In this document: positions 1-14,806 of the stretch, in pieces
Layout: every line of letters starts with the position of its first letter
Numbering within the stretch: position 1 is the first letter of the stretch
Origin: Ettlia oleoabundans
Taxonomy: Eukaryota; Chlorophyta; Chlorophyceae; Chlamydomonadales
Assembly: GCA_019693395.1 (NCBI GenBank)
Contig: JAAMXP010003674.1
Span: 1 to 22,906, forward strand
Reading direction: 5' to 3'
Length of the DNA: 22,906 bases
Translations under genes and position numbers: made by a program
Notes under the pieces: model-generated
The model's database searches: none
Seen by the model: the letters and a program-made list of their open reading frames with translations, nothing else
What the model was told of the DNA's origin: nothing

Positions 1-215
1 CCCCCAGGCTCAATTACTTACATCTGTGTGTGTAAGCTGCCATTTGCTACTTCCTTTGCTTGCTTTTATCTCCCTCATGCCCAGGTTGATCAAGGTTGCT
101 GGCTGAGTTGGCCGTGGACCTTGCACTACTGCTGTTATGTGAGCGGGCTCCAGTCACGCTGTCAATTTCAACCCCTTCCCCAATTTGATTGGTCCTGCCT
201 GCCTTCTGCTCGCAG
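1..215 (+). other. Intron sequence upstream of the first visible kinase-gene exon
   Basis: No convincing coding exon is seen here. The stretch ends in a pyrimidine-rich acceptor (gctcgcag, 208-215) that opens the first visible exon in a phase needing one base from an earlier exon, so the gene continues to the left of the window. A short acceptor-like cag at 5-7 followed by gtaagc at 31 could bound a tiny exon, but nothing supports its translation. Confidence 0.5.
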
Positions 216-1672
216 TGGTTAACTCCTTCAGCGCCACCGCCAGCGTGACTGTGCCCAACCGTGTTGCCGCCACCGTGCTGGTAGATTTAGACATGCCCTG
301 GCAGCTGGTCACGGCGCACGACAGTGGCGTTGTGCAGGTGCGGCCGCAAAGCAACGTGACCCGGGTTGATAACTTTCAACAACCGAGCCCCCCCTCTCGC
401 ACCCGTCCCTTCCCGCCCTGAATTGTATGTTGCCGGCGGGCGTTGCTGCTGTTTATTGCTGCCAGGTGCATAGGGCTTGATGTGCGCTGCTGGCTGGCTC
501 CATTTCACATGCCCCGTTTCCTGCCGTACGTTCGCAGGTGTGGGGCCACATTGACAGCCAGGGCGCTCTGCAGTCGCTGGTGCGCATAGGGGACAGGGTG
601 GCGCCAGCCCTGCGCCTGGTGGTGTGTGAGCCCCTTGGGGCAATCATCACGGTGCATAACGGTGAGTCTGAGCCAAGAAATATATCATGCACAGCATGCA
701 CAACACACATTTGGATGGCTGACCGCTTGTACTACTTGCCTCGCTATGGCAAAAGATCCGCCCGTACACAATTATAATCATTGTTGAATTGTTAATAGCA
801 AGAGCATTCCCTCAGCTTGGTTTGGCTGAACGTCGCTGGTGGCAGCTTCACAGCTTCCAGGCACCTGCACTAGTAACATTGCACCCAGCCCCTTTTGTCT
901 ATCTACATCAGACTGCTCGTGTGTGTGAACATAACTCTGCATTATGTGCTTGCACCACCAAACACTCTTTCCACAGATGGCAAGGTGCGCATCCGGCCCA
1001 TCCCCCACCGCCTCAGCTCCCGCGGCATGAAGACTGTGTACCAGGACGGCTCTACGAGCCACGTTAAGGACGCAAACATGCCCTATGTGCAGCTGGACGC
1101 CAGTAGGTGCGTGTGTTGCACAAGTCGTCGCTAGTATGTCCAACAGGAACTGGATGTGTGTGTTGTGTTGCACAAGATCGTTTCTAGTGGGTTCTGCAGG
1201 AAATGGCCAGGTAGGGAGCTCGTCCAGCTATCTAGATACGCTGTCAGAACCTGGCCACAGATAGACACTGGGGCGGATGTGCAGTGTTTGCCGACCTGAA
1301 GCACTTTCTTTAGGGTTGACTGCGCCAATTTTGTGGCAAGCTGCAGGCCGTTCTTGTGCGAATGAGCCGCTGTTGCGCAACCTGCGTTCTGATGTTCTAT
1401 GTTGAGTGGGGTGTGGGTGGGGCGCTTCTATCTGCTGTCGCTCGCTCCCTTCTGCTCCCGTGTACAAAGGACAAGTTTGTGAATCGTCGAACGCCGAGCC
1501 TGCCACTTGTCGTTGGTGCAGGTCCGGCCTCGCCCAAGCGGTGGGCGGGCGCCTGGGCGTCATCACCGCCAGCAACTCTGCAGCTATCAAGATGTTCCCT
1601 GTGGCTGACCTGAGGAGGTTGGCCGAGGATGCAGGGGTGGAGGTGCAGAGCGCCATGGCAGATTTTGCACAG
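216..1672 (+). other. WD-like beta-propeller blades at the start of the visible kinase protein
   Basis: Exons 1-4 carry three segments with the strand-turn-strand look of WD40 blades: LVTAHDSGVVQVW (across the junction 337/538), IITVHNDGKVRIRPI (across 661/977) and GVITASNSAAIKMFPV in exon 4. Each has the small-residue/His, Asp or Asn turn, then a hydrophobic strand ending in an aromatic or large residue. Two of the repeats are completed only by splicing, which supports the introns drawn. A full propeller needs about seven blades, so the others should lie upstream of the window. Such domains usually bind partner proteins. The assignment is by pattern only and the blades are divergent. Confidence 0.6.
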
Positions 1673-4600
1673 GTGTGTGGGTGTGGTGTGGGATGTGGGT
1701 GGGATGTGGGTTGGATGGTGTAGGTGGTGGCAGTGGCTGCGGGAGCAGAGGCAGCAATTCTGCGAACCCGCACAAGCCGTGTGTGGGTGCTGCTGCTGCT
1801 CGACGTTGGCAGCACTTTAGCATGCCGTCACCCTTCCTGCGCCGGAGAGAAGATAGGACACACCTCTGCCTTGCCTTACCTCCCCTTTGGTATCCTTTGC
1901 CTTCCTGGTCTAAAGTTATGACATGTATTTATTCCAACTTGCACCCCTGCAGTGGCCGATGCACCACTACACCAGCTTTGGTCTGCTGCAGCACGTGGAG
2001 CAGGAAGCGATAGCGGCGAGGGAGAGCCTGGAGTATGAGGCCTCACTGGCAGATCAGGACGCAGCCAACAACCAGGGCAGCGAGCACGGCGGCATGGTGA
2101 GTGTCGGGCGGGACAATGGGTATGCATGGGGATCGGCCGGAAGGGCGAAAAGCCGGTTTGCGCTTGCTAAGGTGAATGTTTGGGAAACACTAGACTCTTT
2201 CTAGTACTGTGGACGGAAAAGCAACGAACATCAGCCTGACATTGCGACACGGTGTATCGCTGTACACACTGCAGCCCCGGTGGGTCACTGTCAGTGCTGG
2301 GAGTTGGTTTGTTTTCAGTCAGTGCAGCTGCTGCTGGGTCCAGCTGTGACTATCTTGCGTTGTCCTATGTGGCACTGCCAGGTACCGAAACACAATTTTC
2401 TCCTTTGAAGGAACCAGTCAGTGAGGCACCTCTCATAACCGTGTACTGCTTAATTTTGCCGCCCATGGTACCGCAGGACCACCCTCTATTCCTGGAGGAG
2501 ACCAACAAGTGGCTGATTGACTGGGATGAGCTCACACGCACACGCATTATTGGCGAGGGAGCTTTTGGCAAGGTGGGGCCGTGGCGCCGCCTGTCTAATG
2601 TTGGTAGGGCTGGCTATCGTGGAGGTGGCTCAGTGCGGTTTAAACCGGGCCGCCTGATGCTCCAAATCGTTTCAGCAGTGCTTATGGGTCCACCGCTGTT
2701 CTGATGTGTGTGCAGGTGTGGCTGGGTCGGTGGCAGGAGACCGACGTGGCCATCAAGCAACTGGGCTCCCTCAGTGCTCTAGGGGTGGAAACGGGCTCAC
2801 TGCAGCACGACTCAAGCGGAGGTACGGTAGTTGGAAGGCTAGTTATTTAGTGCATTGTCCAAGAAGAAGGGTGGCGCTTTCCTCTTGTGGCCTTTTCGCA
2901 GTCTGCCAGCTGCTTCAGGGCCAATGGAGTCATGATGCATGATGGTCTTCAACCTGCCCTTATAGTACTTTATGGACCATCCTAGATATTGCTTCGCCAC
3001 CTCATATTCATCTGGGTTCCCGCAGCCCCCACCCAAACACCCACCACTACCCACCACCCTTCCCCATGCAGGCGTGAAGTTGAACAAGGAGGTTCAGAAG
3101 GTTTTGGACAAGGAGGTGGGGCTGCTTAAGGAGATGCGGCACCCCAACATCATCCTCTTCATGGGGGTGGTGCTGGAGCCGGCGGCAGTTGTTACAGGTA
3201 AGCCTTGAATCCATCCATTGAGCATACCGGTTTGTCTTACAACCTATCAATGCTCCACCCCAGTCTACCCTAGGCTGACAACTCTTTTTTGGCAGTCCTA
3301 GTGCAGTGTTATTACTGCGCAAGGTGAACAAGCCCACAAACGTCAGAATGCGCTGGGTTGTAGCTGGGAAAACGATCTGAACAAACGCCATGCTGCCGAA
3401 ATGTACCGCTTGCACCGTGCTGCAGAGTACTGCGCACGTGGCTCCCTGTACGATCTGCTGCAAGAGGCGCGTGAGAAGCCGGCGCTGAAGCGGGCGCTTG
3501 ACTGGCCGCGACGCATCGTCATGGCCTTGGATGCGGCAAAGGTGGGTGTGATGCTGGCTGCATGGTGGGTGACTGGTCGATTTAGCCGGTTGGTTTTACG
3601 GTTTGCATCGTGTGCGTTTTGCGTCGGACAGCAGGTTGTAAATTTTGCCTGCTGTTGTTTGTGGTGCGTAGCACGCTCTCCTGGCCCAGTGGCCTGCCAT
3701 GGGCAGATTTCCATCGCTGTCGCAGACCTCTTCCCGCTTCAAACAGCATGCCACTACACACCAGGCCCTGCTGCTTGCCGTCGTACCTCCGCAGGGCATG
3801 CTGTACCTGCACGGCCACAAGCCAGCCATCATACACCGAGACCTCAAGTCGCCCAACCTGCTGGTGGAGAAGAACTGGCGGGTCAAGGTGCGGTGGTAGT
3901 TGTAGTTCAACGCAATCGGCAACTTTGACAGGTTTGTTGGGGTGCTTCGCCTGCAAGCAAGCTGGTCAGGTCTTCCCAGCTGCGCCATGGTTCTCGTGAT
4001 CCACATCCTCTCTCATGATGCGCCGTGGGCTGTGATGCTGCACTTACTCAACGTCTGCTGTGCTGTGTTGCTCTATGCTTCCCAGGTCACCGATTTCAAC
4101 CTCTCCAAGGCCACCACCAAGAACGACGTCATGTCATCAGTGCAGGCAACAAACCCGCGCTGGCAGCCTCCAGAGGTAATGCCCCCTCCAGCTGACATCC
4201 CTTGCTCCTGCCCTGCCTGCCTTGCCAGTCAAAACAACTTGAAATGGCGAAGGCCGGGGGTGGGTGCCACGCAATCCTCGTTGCTTGTACATCTGCCAAC
4301 CCGGCAAACCCTGAAAACCTCAGTTATCCCCGTTGCCTGCCCATGCTTACTTGGCTGACCATTGACACCTGCGCAAACTTAATGTATAAAACATCCTTTT
4401 GATATAACCATTTTGCAAGTCCCACCCTTCACCCCTGCAGGTCATCCTGCGCCAGGAGTACACCAAGGCCAGCGATGTTTACGCCTTTGGACTGTGAGTG
4501 CAGTACAGTACAGCCCGCTGTACACCCTGCAGTACATGGTGCAGGGGAAATCACAGTACTGCTGCTTTATCGCTTTTCGCCCATGGTGTTTCTCCGAAGT

Positions 4601-7254
4601 TGATGCAACACACGTGCCCCTCCCATGGCATATTGCTGCTACTCCACATTCTGTCAAGTTAGCGTCGATTGCATATTGGAGAATTTTCTATGTGAATTTT
4701 TGCCCTCCAATCTGCGCAGTGCCGAACACGCTCTGCCGTCTCCCTCGCTCACTTTACTGCCCGCCCAACTGTACCTTTAGTGTTCTGCCCTGCCTGTTCT
4801 ACCTGCCTTTCTGCTCCTTTCTTCACCTGCCCCTCCTCCTGGCTGCTTGCCTGCCTGTTCTACCCGGCCGCAGGATTTTGTGGGAGCTGCTAACCTGGGA
4901 TCTTCCTTTTGCAAGCATGAGCGTCATGCAGGTGATCAGCTGCTGGAAATTTCTGCTGGGCTGCCGGCTGCTCGTACTGCCGGAGTGGCTTGGGGCGCTG
5001 CACCAGCACCAGGCCTTGCCACAGGCGGCTGGGCAGCATTGTGTGGGGAGCCCTGCCCCTTGCCCGCTTGCAGCCCTCCTGCAGGCCTCTGGTTCACCGC
5101 CTGATACTGTTCCTGCTGTGTCTCAAACCACACGCCTCGAAGGGCGGCTGATCTTGAGATCTGTGCAATGTTATTTCCCAACTGGTGTCCTCAACCTTTG
5201 CAGATTATGCTGTCGGTGACGCAGCAGCAGATGCGGCCGCCGGTGCCTGACCAATATGCAGCAGCACAGGTGCGGGGCCTAGCAGCAGGTGTGAGGGCTG
5301 TGCGGCCCCTGATATCGGCTGTCCCACCGCTTTCAACCTGCGCTCTGGTCCAGCCATCTGTCCGTGGCAGCTCATGCATGTTTGCCTACGGGCAGCGCAA
5401 CGTGCCAGCCAGCAGGAGTGCACATGCATTCAGACATCACGCCCCCATCTATCCTCTGCAGCTTCCCGGCGGCACGTTCAACGGGTACGACGAGTATGTG
5501 GACCTAATGCGGCGGTGTTGGGCTGATGACCCCCAAGAACGGCCCACCTTTGAGCGAGTAAGCGCCGGGGATGCTCAGGGTGGGGGCTTAGGGGGTTGTG
5601 GTGGTAGGAACCGCGATGCTAGTAACAATGGAATTATTTGTAGCTGGTATGGTGCAGGGGTTCTGATCGTTGCTCGCAATGGGTTCATGACCTTTAAAGA
5701 GAGCCGCAAATCGCCTGCCTGATTGCCTCCTGTACTTCTTGTCCATCTGGCGGCACATGCAGGTTATTGCCGACCTACGAAAGATTGCCAACATTCTTTC
5801 ACACTCACGCGAAAATCCGCCACGGGCCGGTCCCACACTGGGCCGTGTACCATCCCGCAACATAGCGCGACAATCTGCTGCAGCCGCGGCAGCACACGCT
5901 GAGGAGCAGCCGGTTGTGGGCAATGCTTCAGTTAGCACTGCAGCAATCGGGGCACAACAAGAATCGCAACAGCAGCAGGCGCAGCAGCAGCAGAGTGAGG
6001 CTTGGCCCGGCACTGACACAGCGGGTAATATCTCTCAGCAGTCGTGTAGTTCCATGGTTGTGGCCACCAGCGGCACTTCTGTGATGAGCGGGACCCCCGC
6101 TCCCCCATCACCATTTCATGAGGCGTCAGCTGCGAGCACCCCGCCTTGGCTACAGCAGGGCACGGCAGTTGCAGCAGCGGCGGCAGGTGGCCAGACAGTA
6201 AGTAGCGCAGCACCCCCGCCCCGCAGCCCGTTTGATGTTGGGCCTGCTCCAGTAGGGGGGCAGACAATCAGCAGTGCAGCGCCCCCACCCCGCAGCCCAT
6301 TTGATGATGGGCCTGCATCGGCAGGCGGTCAGATTATGAGCAGCAACGCGCCCCCGCCCCGCAGCCCGTTTGACAGTAGTCCTGCACCGGCAGGCGGCCA
6401 AACCATCAGCAGCAATGCGCCCCCGCCTCCCAGCCCGTTTGGTGGCGGCGGCGAATTCGCCATGCCGGTGCCTGTAGCGGCCTCTGGAGCAGCAGCCGTA
6501 CAGAGCAGCGTCGGGCGGCTGAGACCCTATGCTGCTCGGTCTCCCCGAGCCAGCAGCCCGTCTGGGAGGCACAACCCTGATCTCGCATCACGGCCTTGCA
6601 CCGTAATGGAGGTAACCGCTTCCATGGAGACAGCGGCAACAGCATCGCCCCACCCGCCTCTTGAGGGCATCCCTGCCGCTCGCTCCGACTCGGCCGACCA
6701 CAAATCCAGCGGTGGGTACCGCCGCAGCTGTACTTGACAGGCCATGTCTGCTCCTCTGCCTGGAACAGTCCCATTCAGAATGCTACTGGCTTACAATCAG
6801 CGGCTGCCATTGTGGCTGTGGGCGTTATGGCCCACTCATCCACATGTGGGCCTGCATGAGCTTCGTTTTGCCACCTGGTTGCATTTGGCTGCCACCCAGC
6901 AGGCCTTGCCTGACCGCCATCTGTTGTCTCACTGCCTCTTTTTCCTTCCAAGCAGGCCGCATGAGTAGCCGCCGTAACTCGCAGCTTATTGACAGCGCAC
7001 TGACCGCTGCTGCCGGGCACGTGCCACGCGGCAACTCGTTGGTTGCCACCGCTGCTCAGCCACAGCCCGCTGCGCCGGTTCCTGCTGCAAGTGATGCAGC
7101 ACCAGAAGAACCAGCGGATGATGCTGCTGCTCTTGCCGCTGCGGCCAGCAACAACCCCAGGCGGGGCAGGAGTGAGGGAAAAGCGGGGCTCTTTCAACGG
7201 TTGTTTAGCTCAGGTGGCAGCGGCAGGAGGCTAAAGCGAGTTCAGACCAATTAG
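216..7254 (+). CDS. WD-like propeller / TKL (Raf-like) protein kinase with proline-rich tail, 5' partial
   Basis: Protein kinase expected to transfer phosphate from ATP to Ser/Thr of unknown targets. I read 17 exons: 216-337, 538-661, 977-1106, 1522-1672, 1953-2096, 2477-2572, 2716-2821, 3072-3197, 3426-3541, 3795-3887, 4086-4175, 4441-4493, 4874-4931, 5204-5269, 5462-5557, 5763-6711, 6956-7254. All junctions are GT-AG and keep one frame, giving 938 visible residues to the stop at 7252-7254. Order: propeller-like blades (about 1-175 of the visible part), linker, kinase (about 238-535), low-complexity tail (about 540-938). The N-terminus is missing. The kinase family is clear from the motifs. 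That the propeller and kinase belong to one protein rests on phase-consistent exons, not on a transcript. Substrate and pathway are unknown. No TGTAA poly(A) signal was seen in the roughly 900 bases after the stop. Confidence 0.85.
2477..5800 (+). other. TKL-type protein kinase catalytic domain (exons 6 to early 16)
   Basis: Visible in order: glycine loop GEGAFGKV (residues 249-256 of the visible protein), catalytic Lys in VAIK (Lys269), helix-C Glu in the segment before LLKEMRHPNI, catalytic loop HRDLKSPN (385-392), metal site DFN (405-407) instead of DFG, activation-segment end NPRWQPPE (in place of the usual MAPE), then DVYAFGLILWELLTW, RCWADDPQERPTF and a closing ADLRKIANIL. The tryptophan before the PPE and the RPTF ending are typical of Raf/MLK-like TKL kinases. 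Lys, HRD Asp and DFN Asp are all kept, so activity is plausible. About 30 extra residues sit between VAIK and helix C (exons 7-8). Confidence 0.9.
5958..5999 (+). repeat. Glutamine-rich (CAG) low-complexity tract in the kinase tail
   Basis: An imperfect CAA/CAG run encodes QQESQQQQAQQQQSE within exon 16. Such tracts are common in algal nuclear genes and can vary in length. It is part of the disordered tail, not a separate element. Confidence 0.75.
6186..6461 (+). repeat. Four tandem 69-bp units encoding a 23-residue Pro-rich repeat
   Basis: Units run 6186-6254, 6255-6323, 6324-6392 and 6393-6461, in frame within exon 16 of the kinase gene. Each encodes GGQ(T/I)-x-SS(A/N)APPPRSPFD followed by a variable GPAPx stretch. 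The last unit has PPPPSPFG. A looser relative (PAPPSPF) lies just upstream at about 6091-6115. The PPPRSP core resembles SH3-type ligands and proline-directed phosphorylation sites; that is inference. Confidence 0.9.
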
Positions 7255-8585
7255 CTCGATACACACATGAGTTTTACAACTGTTTCTGTGCTTCTTCCTG
7301 TGCTCTTGAATTGCTCTAGCTTGTGTCTCCCACGCCAACGGTGTGCAGCGCTTGTTGCCTTCCAAGTTGCTGCTAACAGCTGTCATGCGCGGTCTTGCCG
7401 TAATGCGCTTCTCCGCGAGTGCGCCACCATGTTGTTCGACCCCTGTTTCCCTGCCATAGGTGTATGTTGGGTAACAGATAACCCCTGAAGCCTTGAATCG
7501 ACCGTCTGCTTCACCCAAACCCCACCTGCCATTTTGGCTGGCGATGCAATGTGTGGCGGCAGAGGCACAGCCAGGGCGGTAATAGTTGGGCTCATTGGCA
7601 TTCTTATGCATGCCTCCTGTACATGATTCTGGTACAGCGATCTGATAGGGTTTGTGAGGTTGATGCTGCAATGGGTCAAGTACTTGGGCTGGTAAGTTGC
7701 TGCTCGAGGGAGTGCTGGGTATGGAGCCAACCGGGCCGCCAACCAACACGGTACAACAGCGACTGCGGCACCTATGTCACCACGCTCACCGCTTCACGAA
7801 CTACATCCCACCTCGCATCCTCTACTTTTGGTGTGCAAAAAGGCAATTGCCCTCTTACTAGCAGCTTAGTCCCGCGGCAGTTTGGATCAGGCAGGTCGGG
7901 CAGCGGCGGACAAGAGTTGCGGCAGGTGGGCTAGCCACTGCCCGTTCAGCGCCGTTCCCACCGACGACTGTGTCAGGTAATTTGCACGAGTCGGGGATGC
8001 ACAATACTTCAAGAACCAGCACCAGCTTCAGTGTTAACGCACGCGGACTGGTAGCCAAACTGCTTGCCAAGCTCGCGCTGCAAAATCAAACAAAGGTGAT
8101 CTGGACGTTGCAAATTGAAATGCATTGTGCGCTATCAGGCAGCGGAGTTCACGTGCATTGCCTCCCTGGGTCTCAGGCAAGCGAGGCGGGGACGGCACCC
8201 CCTTGAGCGCACCGCAGGCAAGGATCCGTCCTTTTCGGAGCATATCACAAGCTCCGACTGCCTCCGTGTCCTCGGGCCTGTTCCCCACCAGCGCAAAGTG
8301 AGTTGACAGCAAACAGCCTCCCTCCACTCGCCAGCGCGGGGACAGCGGGCAGTTGATGGCCTGGAAGGCAGCACATATTAGTGGGGAGGGCGCTGCAGCG
8401 GCATGCTGCTGGGTTAGCGCGCACGCGCGGATGGAGGCGGCGGCTGCACATTCAAAGGCTGCGCAGTAGCAGCGCGGGCCTGTCAGCCTGCGCAGTGATT
8501 GGGCGGAGAAGTGGACAGCCCTATGCACGTCCAGTTGAACGCTCCGCCTACCCCTGCCCATCCCTGCAGACAAGCACCTGCAAAC
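7255..8585. other. Intergenic: kinase 3' region and eIF4A upstream region
   Basis: About 1.3 kb without a supported gene. The left part should hold the kinase 3' UTR, but no TGTAA was found. The right part precedes the eIF4A start; an inverted CCAAT box (attgg, 8498-8502) lies about 85 bases upstream of the ATG and no TATA box was seen. An open frame on the minus strand (8034-8696) overlaps this stretch and eIF4A exon 1, but its composition is not convincing. Confidence 0.5.
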
Positions 8586-13286
<4,701 letters not shown>

Positions 13287-13930
13287 GCATGAGGCAGGCT
13301 CAGCCCGTGCCGCCGGAGATTCAACTTCTGGGGCGTGGCTGCCCGGCGGGCACGGGCTCTGCCGCAGCAGCAGCACGGTTAGCTGGCGGGTAGCGGCGGC
13401 CTGCCAGCCCGTGTGCACATGATGCTCCTCTTCTTTGCAGCCACAGCGGCAACTCGGCTTTGTTTGTTGTTTTGTTGGCCGCCTGTGGACTCCGCAGCCC
13501 AGCAGCCAGCACTCGGGATGTCGCTGCGCACCAGCTGTCGGCCTGGGCTGTGCACTTGGTCGGGGCAGCAACACCCAAAGCAGCATGCCTATCGTCTTTT
13601 CCCCATCAAGCAGCAGCAGCAGCACCGGGCCCCGAGCGGCCAGCAGCTATTGCATGCTACCCTGTCAGCAATAGGCTGGCATTGGGCGGGGGCAGGGGCA
13701 CCACGGTTGTGATGTCCCTGTGGTGCCGCACAAAACCCGCGCAACTGGCCAGCAGAGCAGCAGACTTGGTCCGGTTTGGCTGCGGCAGCGTGCCCAGAAC
13801 GCACTAGATTTACCTTGGTTTGTCAGCCGCATAGCTGCACCCGTTTTTTATGCGAAGCAGCTTGCGCTGTGACCTGTCATAGAAACCCCCTGCCGTTGCG
13901 TGCCATTGTCGTTGTGGCAAGGCTCGGCAG

Positions 13931-13968
13931 CGCGGAAAGTGGAATTTCATGCGATTCCATTTTTCGCG
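13931..13968 (+). other. 15-bp hairpin in the eIF4A 3' region
   Basis: The left arm cgcggaaagtggaat (13931-13945) pairs with the right arm attccatttttcgcg (13954-13968) across an 8-base loop. Thirteen pairs are Watson-Crick and two are G-T (G-U in RNA). It could be a stability element in the mRNA, a small-RNA precursor, or a remnant of a fold-back element. Confidence 0.8.
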
Positions 13969-14134
13969 GCCTTGAGCAAGCGGTGGTGCTGCTCACCCCT
14001 CCACCTTGCCCCCCTTGTGTGCCTTGCTCCCGATTCTTTGGTTGGAACCCAGCAGCACATTGCAAGAAAATCAAAAGCCGTCACAACATGAGCACAGGCC
14101 AGATAGTCTGCAGAGGCGTTCAGCAGTTCGTGTG

Positions 14135-14139
14135 TGTAA
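14135..14139 (+). promoter_or_regulatory. Poly(A) signal TGTAA, probably of eIF4A
   Basis: TGTAA is the standard polyadenylation signal in Chlamydomonas-like algae. This is the first plus-strand copy after the eIF4A stop. An 8-bp perfect stem (GCTGCCAT / ATGGCAGC, 14150-14171, loop of 6) begins 10 bases after it, close to where cleavage would be expected. Confidence 0.55.
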
Positions 14140-14488
14140 TGATGACTGTGCTGCCATTGTTATATGGCAGCTAAGGAGCAGTTGGCAACAGGGTGAAAGC
14201 CAACTCAGCTCTCACACAGGTCGGCCGATTAACAACAAGCAGCCATTCCTGCTATATCTACTGTTACACAGTGCGAGTCTGAGAACACGAGGAGGGGCTC
14301 GCGACCTTGGACCGGCCCCAGCATTTCGTCTTGGACAGGTGGGGTCCGCCTAAGGCTGCAAAGTCGGCATTCATCAACCGTGATGTTCTATGGGGCCATG
14401 TTCTCGAGCCCTCGGCGTCCATTCAGATATTAAGCTTGGCGTGAGCCCATTCGATTTCCTATGAGCTGCAGGAATTCAATCTCTCAAC

Positions 14489-14806
14489 ATGCTGGCTATC
14501 CGAAGCACAAGTGCTGTAGCAGCGGCAGTGGCGCCAGCGCTGGCGGCGAGGGCGCTATCAGGCCTTGTCCCCGGGCAGGACACGCCGGTTCAGACCGCTG
14601 CAGAGCTGCCTGATAGCTTGAAAGAAGATTTCCAGAGCATCGTGGATCACCCAGAAACCGCCGATGAGCAGTCGCCACAGCAGCGCAGTGCTGGTGAAAG
14701 CAGCGGTGGCGGTGGCAGTGGGAGCCAGCAGACTCCAGCTCACCCAGGCCCAATGGAGGACCCTTACAGTGGTGGAGACCCCTCAGCACAGCAGACGCGG
14801 GAGTAG
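14489..14806 (+). CDS. Possible small protein with mitochondrial-type presequence
   Basis: An uninterrupted frame of 105 codons starts at ATG 14489 (context caacATGC) and ends with TAG at 14804-14806. The first 27 or so residues (MLAIRSTSAVAAAVAPALAA, then RALSGLV) are Ala-rich with Arg and no acidic residue, as in mitochondrial or plastid presequences. The rest is acidic and polar, with LPDSLKEDFQSIVDHPETAD and a Gly/Ser stretch, and would be largely disordered. I recognise no family. Against it: the next plus-strand TGTAA is only at 15533, inside the opposite-strand gene, and a minus-strand TGTAA (14764-14768) falls within this frame, so the stretch may instead be the 3' UTR of the DUF4079 gene. 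Real gene or chance frame: about even. Confidence 0.45.
   Translation: MLAIRSTSAVAAAVAPALAARALSGLVPGQDTPVQTAAELPDSLKEDFQSIVDHPETADEQSPQQRSAGESSGGGGSGSQQTPAHPGPMEDPYSGGDPSAQQTRE
14764..14768 (-). promoter_or_regulatory. Minus-strand TGTAA, possible poly(A) signal of the DUF4079-type gene
   Basis: The plus strand reads ttaca. It is the nearest minus-strand TGTAA after the stop at 15289, implying a 3' UTR of about 525 bases. It lies inside the small plus-strand frame 14489-14806, so one of the two calls may be wrong, or the two transcripts overlap at their 3' ends. Confidence 0.4.

Larger units (their letters stand above)
13287..14139 (+). other. eIF4A 3' untranslated region
   Basis: About 850 bases run from the eIF4A stop to the first plus-strand TGTAA (14135-14139). 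The stretch contains a CAG run (13606-13623), a 15-bp hairpin (13931-13968) and no coding frame that looks protein-like. A long 3' UTR is common in volvocine algae. The exact end is inferred from the signal alone. Confidence 0.55.

Noticed and set aside
4413..5219. 268-codon open frame on the plus strand
   Set aside because: It spans kinase introns 12 and 13 and is in a different frame from exons 12 and 13. The true reading (VILRQEYTKAS, ILWELLTWDLPF) lies in the spliced frame.
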